From Halomonas dongshanensis (GTDB lineage: Bacteria; Pseudomonadota; Gammaproteobacteria; Pseudomonadales; Halomonadaceae), in assembly GCF_024790395.1 (NCBI RefSeq), contig NZ_JAJISC010000001.1, forward strand, positions 434,001-498,000: a stretch of DNA of 64,000 bases, in the 5' to 3' direction. Shown in pieces: positions 58,575 to 64,000 of the stretch (positions are counted from its first letter, which is position 1; each line of letters begins with the position of its first letter). Under the pieces are notes generated by a model that was not told the DNA's origin, searched no databases, and saw only the letters and a program-made list of their open reading frames with translations. A program made the translations under genes and the position numbers.

Positions 58575-58618
58575 TTCTTGAGTACGTTCTTGAGTACGTT
58601 CTTGAGTACGTTCTTGAG
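58575..58618. repeat. Tandem repeat, 12-bp unit TTCTTGAGTACG
   Basis: Three full copies and a partial fourth (TTCTTGAG) run head to tail in the presumed iolI leader, 45 bases before the start codon. Copy changes would alter leader length but not a reading frame. Confidence 0.92.
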
Positions 58619-58663
58619 CAATCGTTCTTAGCCAACAATGAAAATGACCTCTTGGAGATCGTC

Positions 58664-59488
58664 ATGGCCCATGCCGAGCTGAAATTTGCCCTCAACCATA
58701 TGGTCAATCCACGCTGGACGCCTCAACAGCTGATCGAAACCGCTGCCGCCATGGGCGTGAGAGCGGTCGAACTGCGTAACGACGTCGGCGCCAATAGCAT
58801 CGTCGACGTTGCCTCGGCGCAGCGCGCAGGTGCTCTTGCCCGTCAGTTGGGTATCGATGTGCTGAGTCTCAACGCGCTCTACCCCTTCAATGTGTGGAAC
58901 GCCGAGCGCGCCCAGCAGGCCGAAACGCTAGCGCAGTGGGTCGACGCCGCTGGCGGCCAGGGCTTGGTGCTCTGCCCCCTGGTAGATGCCGATCACCGCG
59001 CTAGCGCCAGCGAGCGCCGTGCTGGGTTGGAGCAGGCGCTCACGGCGCTGGATGGGGTATTGGGCCGCTACGATTTACAGGGCTTCGTCGAGCCGCTTGG
59101 ATTTTCTACCTCCACGCTGCGCATGAAAGCCGAAGCGCTGGACGTGATCGATGCGCTGGGCCTCAGGGCGCGCTTCTCTCTGGTGCACGACACCTTCCAC
59201 CACCGCGGTGCGGGAGAGCAGGCGCTCTTCGCCGAGCGCACGGGGCTTGTGCATATCTCCGGGCTCGACGATCCCACCATCGCTTTGGACACCATGCTCG
59301 ACGAACATCGCGTGCTGGTCGATGCCGACGACCGCCTGGATAACGTCGGGCAGCTCAAGCGCCTGCTAAACGATGGCTATCGCGGCTATGTCTCCTTCGA
59401 ACCCTTCGCCGCCCGCGTGCATCAGCATCCTGATCCCGACGGCGCGCTGGGCGAGAGCATGGCCTTCGTACGCCAGGCGCTGTCCTAA
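58664..59488 (+). CDS. iolI: Inosose isomerase-like TIM-barrel protein
   Basis: A 274-residue xylose isomerase-like barrel protein that fits IolI, which interconverts inososes. Metal and substrate residues are seen in [41 protein letters not shown] and [30 protein letters not shown]. The start [10 protein letters not shown] is chosen because GGAGATC lies six bases upstream; a longer frame runs back through the tandem repeat. It is first in the rightward iol operon. A general sugar epimerase of the same fold is the alternative. Confidence 0.85.
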   Translation: MAHAELKFALNHMVNPRWTPQQLIETAAAMGVRAVELRNDVGANSIVDVASAQRAGALARQLGIDVLSLNALYPFNVWNAERAQQAETLAQWVDAAGGQGLVLCPLVDADHRASASERRAGLEQALTALDGVLGRYDLQGFVEPLGFSTSTLRMKAEALDVIDALGLRARFSLVHDTFHHRGAGEQALFAERTGLVHISGLDDPTIALDTMLDEHRVLVDADDRLDNVGQLKRLLNDGYRGYVSFEPFAARVHQHPDPDGALGESMAFVRQALS

Positions 59489-59498
59489 CGCTCCGCAA

Positions 59499-59546
59499 CT
59501 CACAGCTCACAGCTCACAGCTCACAGCTCACAGCTCACAGCTCACA
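59499..59546. repeat. Tandem repeat, 7-bp unit CTCACAG, nearly seven copies
   Basis: Six full copies and a six-base seventh lie between the iolI stop and the iolG ribosome binding site (GAGGA). This simple repeat can change copy number by slippage, which would change the intergenic length by 7 bases at a time. Confidence 0.96.
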
Positions 59547-59561
59547 ACAAGAGGACATTGC

Positions 59562-60572
59562 ATGACGATTCATATTGGCATCATCGGCACCGGTATGATC
59601 GGTGAAGAGCACGCGCGTCGGATCACCCTGCAGCTCACTGGCGCTACGATCACGGCCGTGACCGACGTCGATCAAGAGCAGGCGCGCGGCGTGGTCGAGC
59701 GCTTGGGGCTTGCCGCAGAGGTCTATCCGGACGGCGCCTCACTGATCGCATCCGAGGCGGTCGATGCGGTGATGGTGACCTCCTGGGGCCCCACCCACGA
59801 AGAGTACGTGCTGGCCGCAATCGAAGCGGGTAAGCCGGTCTTTTGCGAGAAGCCGCTTGCCACTACCGCCGACGGGTGTCGGCGTATCATCGAGGCGGAG
59901 CAGGCCGCGGGTAAGCGCTTGGTACAGGTCGGCTTCATGCGCCGCTACGATAGCGGCTACCAGTTGATGAAAGAGGCGATCGACACCGACCGTTTGGGCG
60001 CGCCCTTGATGGTCCACGCCGCCCACCGCAATCCCGAGGTGCCCGAGCGCTACGTCACGCCGATGGCGATTCACGACACCTTGATCCACGAACTCGATAC
60101 CTTCCGCTGGCTGCTCGACGACGACTACAAGAACGCCCAGGTAGTGTTTCCACGCAAGACCCGCCACGCCCATAGCCAAGTGGCCGACCCGCAGATCGTG
60201 ATGCTCGAAACCGTCAAGGGCGTGCGTATCGACGTCGAGGTGTTCGTCAACTGCCGCTACGGCTACGACATTCAGTGCGAGGTAGTCGGCGAGGAGGGCG
60301 TGGCCCGCCTACCGGAACCTCAGTCGCTGCAGTTCCGCCAGTCCGCCCAGCGCTCCAACGAGATTCTGATGGATTGGAAAAAACGTTTCGCCGACGCCTT
60401 CAGCGTCGAGCTGCAGGCGTTCATCGACGGTGCGGCGAGCGGCACGTTAGGTGGTCCTTCGTCGTGGGATGGCTACGCGGCCGCCATTGCGGGCGATGTC
60501 TGCGTTAGGGCCCAAGAGAGCGGTGCCATCGAGCCCATTTTGATGCCCGAGCGCCCGGCGTTCTACGCCTGA
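59562..60572 (+). CDS. iolG: Inositol 2-dehydrogenase (Gfo/Idh/MocA family)
   Basis: A 336-residue NAD-dependent dehydrogenase that oxidises myo-inositol to scyllo-inosose. The dinucleotide fold begins [33 protein letters not shown] carries the conserved Lys, and [16 protein letters not shown] the catalytic Asp/His region. The start is fixed by GAGGA seven bases upstream and by the family N-terminus; longer frames run through the 7-bp repeat. It is followed by a 163-base gap with another IolR-type palindrome before iolC. Confidence 0.93.
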   Translation: MTIHIGIIGTGMIGEEHARRITLQLTGATITAVTDVDQEQARGVVERLGLAAEVYPDGASLIASEAVDAVMVTSWGPTHEEYVLAAIEAGKPVFCEKPLATTADGCRRIIEAEQAAGKRLVQVGFMRRYDSGYQLMKEAIDTDRLGAPLMVHAAHRNPEVPERYVTPMAIHDTLIHELDTFRWLLDDDYKNAQVVFPRKTRHAHSQVADPQIVMLETVKGVRIDVEVFVNCRYGYDIQCEVVGEEGVARLPEPQSLQFRQSAQRSNEILMDWKKRFADAFSVELQAFIDGAASGTLGGPSSWDGYAAAIAGDVCVRAQESGAIEPILMPERPAFYA

Positions 60573-60622
60573 TGTGGTGCGGCTAAAGTATCGCTCAAGC
60601 ACCGTTCTATTTGTTGATTATT

Positions 60623-60638
60623 TAGAATTTTTATTCTA
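60623..60638. promoter_or_regulatory. Candidate IolR operator before iolC
   Basis: TAGAAT-TTTT-ATTCTA has perfect arms and lies 98 bases upstream of iolC, which suggests iolC starts a second transcript inside the cluster. Confidence 0.78.
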
Positions 60639-60735
60639 ATTTGAGCGCAACGCCAATGAATAACAACGTCTCTTTTCCAGCCAAATCTGTCTCGCCGAGC
60701 GCGGCACGAAAAGAGATCACCCAGGATGTGACGCC

Positions 60736-62679
60736 ATGAAAGAGACCAAACCGCTCGATCTCATCTGCCTCGGCCGCGCCGCCGTCGATCTTTACGGCCA
60801 CCAGGTAGGAAGCCGTCTAGAGGATATGGGAAGCTTCGCCAAGTATCTGGGCGGCTCCTCGGGCAATATCGCTTACGGCACGGCGCGTATGGGACTCAAA
60901 TCGGCGATGCTCACCCGGGTGGGCGACGAGCACATGGGGCGCTTCGTGCGCGAAGAGCTGGCGCACGCCGGGGTAGACGTCAGCCACGTCGTTACCGACA
61001 AAGAGCGCCTGACGGCCCTGGTGATCCTCGGTATCAAGGACCGCGATACCTTCCCGCTGATCTTCTACCGCAACGACTGCGCCGACATGGCCGTCGATAG
61101 CGCCGATTTCGACCCCGAGTTCATTGCTTCGAGCCGCGCGCTTTTGATCACCGGCACACACTTCTCCACCGAGCAAACCTATCGCACCAGCAAGACCGCC
61201 ATCGAATACGCCAAAGCGGCGGGCACCAAGGTGATTCTCGATATCGACTACCGTCCGGTGCTCTGGGGGCTGACCACGCTGGGAGACGGCGAAACGCGGT
61301 TTATCTCCAACGAAGGCGTTAGCCGCCATTTGCAGACCATTCTGCCCGATCTGGATCTCGTCGTTGGGACCGAAGAGGAGGTGCATATCGCCGGAGGAAG
61401 CACCGATACCCTGGAAGCGCTTAGAAAGATTCGCGAACTGACCGACGCCACCATCGTGCTCAAGCTTGGCGCTCAGGGCTGCACCGTGCTGGATGGCGAG
61501 ATTCCCGCGAGCGAAGACGATTTCGAAGTACATACCGGCGTGCGGGTAGACGTGCTCAACGTGCTTGGCGCGGGCGACGCTTTCATGAGCGGCTTTCTGC
61601 GCGGCTGGCTGAATGACGCCTCCCACGCCCAAAGCTGCGCTTACGCCAACGCCTGCGGCGCGCTGGTGGTCTCGCGCCACGGCTGCGCCCCGGCGATTCC
61701 CAGCGCCGAGGAGCTCGACGACTATCTGGCCCGCGCCGAAAGCATTCCCCGCCCGGACTTGGATACCCGGCTCAACTACCTGCACCGCGTGACCACCCAG
61801 CGCAGCCCCCAGCAGTGGGACGACTTGTGCATTCTGGCCTTCGATCACCGCAAGCAGCTGTTCGACATGGCGCGCGAAGAGGGGGCGGATGTGGCGCGCA
61901 TCCCCTATTTGAAGCAGCTGCTGGTGAAGGCGACCGAGCGCGGCAGCGCCCACCTGGGCAGCAGTCAGGTCGGCGTTTTGATCGACGATACCTACGGCCA
62001 AGCCGCGCTCAACGACGTCACCGGGCGAGGCTGGTGGATTGCCCGTCCGGTGGAGCTACCAAGCTCTCGCCCCATCGAGCTCGAAGGGGGGCGCAGCATT
62101 GGCTCGCGGCTAACGCAGTGGCCGAAGGAGCATATCGTCAAGTGCTTGGTCTTCTACCATCCCGACGATGAGATCAGCCTGCGTCAGGCTCAGGAGCGCC
62201 AAGTCATGGAGCTCTACGCCGCCTGCGCCGAGGCGGGCAACGAACTGCTGTTAGAGATCATCCCGCCGCGCGATACCAAAAACGATGCCAAGAACGATGC
62301 CAAAAACAGTGACGATCTCTTCATCGCCACCATGAAGCGCTTTTATAACCTCGGCGTCTACCCCGACTGGTGGAAGCTGCCGCCGCAAACGCCAGCGGCT
62401 TGGCAGCGTATCGGTGAGCTTCTCAACGCACGCGCGCCGCACTGTCGTGGCGTGGTGATGCTGGGGCTGGATGCGCCGGTCGAGGAGCTCAAAAAAGGCA
62501 TCATGGATAGCGCAGGCGTCGAGGTGTGCAAAGGGTTCGCGGTGGGCCGCACGATCTTCGGCAAGCCCAGCCGTCTTTGGCTGCGCGGCGACTACGACGA
62601 TGAGCAGCTGATTCACGCCGTGCTGGACAACTACCTTGCCCTGGTCGATGCCTGGCAGATGCGCCAGCGCTCTCTGTGA
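60736..62679 (+). CDS. iolC: 5-dehydro-2-deoxygluconokinase fused to a DUF2090 domain
   Basis: A 647-residue two-domain protein. Residues 1 to about 325 are a PfkB-type kinase (LGRAAVDLYGHQVGSRLEDMGSFAKYLGGSSGNIAYG, and the catalytic VLGAGDAFMSGFLRGWL) that phosphorylates 5-dehydro-2-deoxygluconate. Residues about 340-647 form the DUF2090 aldolase-like domain often fused to IolC in proteobacteria, which may stand in for the IolJ aldolase. A small charged repeat DTKNDAKNDAKNSDD near residue 512 looks like a recent duplication within the second domain. Confidence 0.94.
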   Translation: MKETKPLDLICLGRAAVDLYGHQVGSRLEDMGSFAKYLGGSSGNIAYGTARMGLKSAMLTRVGDEHMGRFVREELAHAGVDVSHVVTDKERLTALVILGIKDRDTFPLIFYRNDCADMAVDSADFDPEFIASSRALLITGTHFSTEQTYRTSKTAIEYAKAAGTKVILDIDYRPVLWGLTTLGDGETRFISNEGVSRHLQTILPDLDLVVGTEEEVHIAGGSTDTLEALRKIRELTDATIVLKLGAQGCTVLDGEIPASEDDFEVHTGVRVDVLNVLGAGDAFMSGFLRGWLNDASHAQSCAYANACGALVVSRHGCAPAIPSAEELDDYLARAESIPRPDLDTRLNYLHRVTTQRSPQQWDDLCILAFDHRKQLFDMAREEGADVARIPYLKQLLVKATERGSAHLGSSQVGVLIDDTYGQAALNDVTGRGWWIARPVELPSSRPIELEGGRSIGSRLTQWPKEHIVKCLVFYHPDDEISLRQAQERQVMELYAACAEAGNELLLEIIPPRDTKNDAKNDAKNSDDLFIATMKRFYNLGVYPDWWKLPPQTPAAWQRIGELLNARAPHCRGVVMLGLDAPVEELKKGIMDSAGVEVCKGFAVGRTIFGKPSRLWLRGDYDDEQLIHAVLDNYLALVDAWQMRQRSL

Positions 62680-62728
62680 GCACCATCGCCACCCGACTTT
62701 GGACATGACGACAAGACGAGAAAACGCG

Positions 62729-64000
62729 ATGCAAACGATCAAATTGACGATGGCGCAGGCGCTGGTGCGCTACCTGGTGGCACAGAAGGTGATGGTCGAT
62801 GGCGAGGTGAAACCGCTGTTTCCTGGCGTCTGGGCCATTTTCGGCCACGGTAACGTCGCCGGGCTCGGTGAAGCGCTCTATCAGGCCCGCGACGTGCTGC
62901 CTACCTACCGGGCGCACAACGAGCAGGGCATGGCGCACGCCGCCATCGCCTACGCTAAAACCCTCAATCGCCAGCAGGTGATGGCCTGTACCGCCTCGGC
63001 GGGACCGGGCTCGACCAACATGGTGACGGCCGCAGCGGTGGCGCACGTCAATCGCCTCCCGGTGCTGCTGCTGCCCGGTGATACCTTCGCTACGCGAATG
63101 CCCGATCCGGTACTCCAGCAGGTCGAAAGCTTCCACGACCACACCCTAACGTCCAACGACTGCTTCAAGCCGGTCAGCCGCTTTTTTGATCGCATTACCC
63201 GGCCCGAGCAACTTCTCACCTCGCTGCCCCAGGCAGTGCGCGTGCTCACCGACCCACTCGAGTGTGGCCCGGTGACGCTGGCGCTGCCTCAGGATATCCA
63301 GACCTTTGCCTTCGACTACCCCGCGCACTTCTTCGACGAGAAAATTCATCGCCTGCGCCGCCAGGCGCCGGATCGTGACGAGCTCGAAAGCGCGCTGGCG
63401 CTGATTCGCCAAGCGAAAAAGCCGCTGGTGATCGCCGGCGGCGGCGCTCACTACTCCGGCGCGCTCGAGGAGCTCGATGCGCTGGTCTCGCGCTATCACC
63501 TGCCGGTGGGTGAGACCCAGGCGGGCAAGGGGGCGCTACCCTGGGATCACGCGCAAAACACCGGCAGCATCGGTGTGACCGGCGGCGCGGCGGCCAATGC
63601 GCTTGCCGCCGAGGCGGACCTGATCGTTGCCGTGGGCACCCGCCTTGGCGACTTCGCCTCGGGGTCGAGGGCGATGATCAACCCGGACGCGAAACTTCTG
63701 AGCATCAACGTGGCCTCGTTCGACGCCGTGAAGCATAAAGGCCAGGCGCTGGTGGGCGATGCCAAGCTCACGCTCGCCGAGCTGGCGGATGGGCTCGAGG
63801 GCTGGCAGCCCGATGGCGCCTGGATCGAGCTTGCGGCGTCGCTTCGCGCCGACTGGAACCGCACGGTAGAGAAGGTCACTGCCGATCGCGGAACGCCGCT
63901 TCCCTGTGATGCCGAAGTGGTCGGGGCGGTAAACCGCGCGGCGGGCGAGCGCGATATCGTCGTCTGTGCCGCCGGGGGGCTGCCCGGCGAGCTACAGAAG
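62729..64000 (+). CDS. iolD: 3D-(3,5/4)-trihydroxycyclohexane-1,2-dione hydrolase (5' part; runs off right edge)
   Basis: The first 424 residues of a thiamine diphosphate enzyme that opens the cyclohexanedione ring. The N-terminus MQTIKLTMAQALVRYLVAQKV and LFPGVWAIFGHGNVAGLGEALYQ match IolD. YRAHNEQGMAHAAIAYAK holds the Glu that activates the cofactor. The ATG is preceded by a weak GACGAG site. The frame is open to the window edge; the diphosphate-binding domain lies beyond it. It follows iolC by 49 bases. Confidence 0.95.
   Translation, partial: MQTIKLTMAQALVRYLVAQKVMVDGEVKPLFPGVWAIFGHGNVAGLGEALYQARDVLPTYRAHNEQGMAHAAIAYAKTLNRQQVMACTASAGPGSTNMVTAAAVAHVNRLPVLLLPGDTFATRMPDPVLQQVESFHDHTLTSNDCFKPVSRFFDRITRPEQLLTSLPQAVRVLTDPLECGPVTLALPQDIQTFAFDYPAHFFDEKIHRLRRQAPDRDELESALALIRQAKKPLVIAGGGAHYSGALEELDALVSRYHLPVGETQAGKGALPWDHAQNTGSIGVTGGAAANALAAEADLIVAVGTRLGDFASGSRAMINPDAKLLSINVASFDAVKHKGQALVGDAKLTLAELADGLEGWQPDGAWIELAASLRADWNRTVEKVTADRGTPLPCDAEVVGAVNRAAGERDIVVCAAGGLPGELQK

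Larger units (their letters stand above)
58269..58663. other. Divergent control region iolR / iolI
   Basis: A gap of almost 400 bases. It holds two IolR-type palindromes, one near each gene, and a 12-bp tandem repeat just before the iolI ribosome binding site. An in-frame upstream extension of iolI reads through the repeat but has no family similarity and is not expected to be translated. Confidence 0.7.

Noticed and set aside
59499..59546. Possible CRISPR-like array
   Set aside because: A 7-bp unit without spacers is a simple tandem repeat; no cas genes are present. The same reasoning excludes the 12-bp array at 58575-58618.
60817..62001. A 394-codon leftward frame opposite iolC
   Set aside because: Shadow frame; the PfkB and DUF2090 motifs on the plus strand are unmistakable.

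Overview
The window looks like chromosome of a GC-rich gammaproteobacterium, most likely a Halomonas-type member of the Halomonadaceae. This is inferred from the GC-rich base use, the style of the pntAB, nic, pxp and iol genes, and the large number of secondary and TRAP transporters; there is no rRNA or tRNA to confirm it. I see no rRNA, tRNA, CRISPR array, integrase or insertion sequence. The window is almost entirely catabolic operons, each with its own uptake system and local regulator.

Left part (1-9.6 kb): the 5' part of a MocR-type regulator, the membrane transhydrogenase genes pntAB with a terminator, a GntR/UTRA regulator divergent from an amidohydrolase-transporter pair, and a chemoreceptor. 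Nicotinate block (9.6-26.1 kb): a full nic pathway. nicC-nicD-nicE-nicF run leftward, followed by a tripartite tricarboxylate transporter (tctC-tctB-tctA). nicA-nicB, a small membrane protein, a sodium:solute symporter and nicX run rightward. A MarR-type nicR stands next to a second, separate molybdopterin hydroxylase subunit. NicB is unusual: its molybdopterin half is shortened and lacks the usual cofactor and catalytic motifs, while the separate subunit keeps them. An ATGGTG-N4-CACCAT-like palindrome recurs in front of the nic transcription units and the chemoreceptor.

Middle part (26-41.4 kb): a subtilase with Glu at the usual Asp position; a leftward operon combining an oligopeptide-type ABC importer, an M14 carboxypeptidase-like enzyme and 5-oxoprolinase pxpABC, with a MarR-like gene divergent from it; then a TRAP transporter operon.

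Island-like part (41.4-56.4 kb), with visibly more A+T in places: a cyclase/TRAP/amidase operon and a second operon of TRAP, aminohydrolase, racemase-like, arylmalonate decarboxylase-like, hydantoinase and hydratase-like genes. An FCD-type GntR regulator lies between them and nearly the same 26-bp element precedes both operons. Together they look like one catabolic system for an unidentified cyclic amide, ureide or N-heterocycle.

Right part (56.5-64 kb): myo-inositol catabolism (iolB, RpiR-type regulator, iolI, iolG, iolC, partial iolD) with four copies of a TRGAAT-N4-ATTCYA operator and two conspicuous short tandem repeats.
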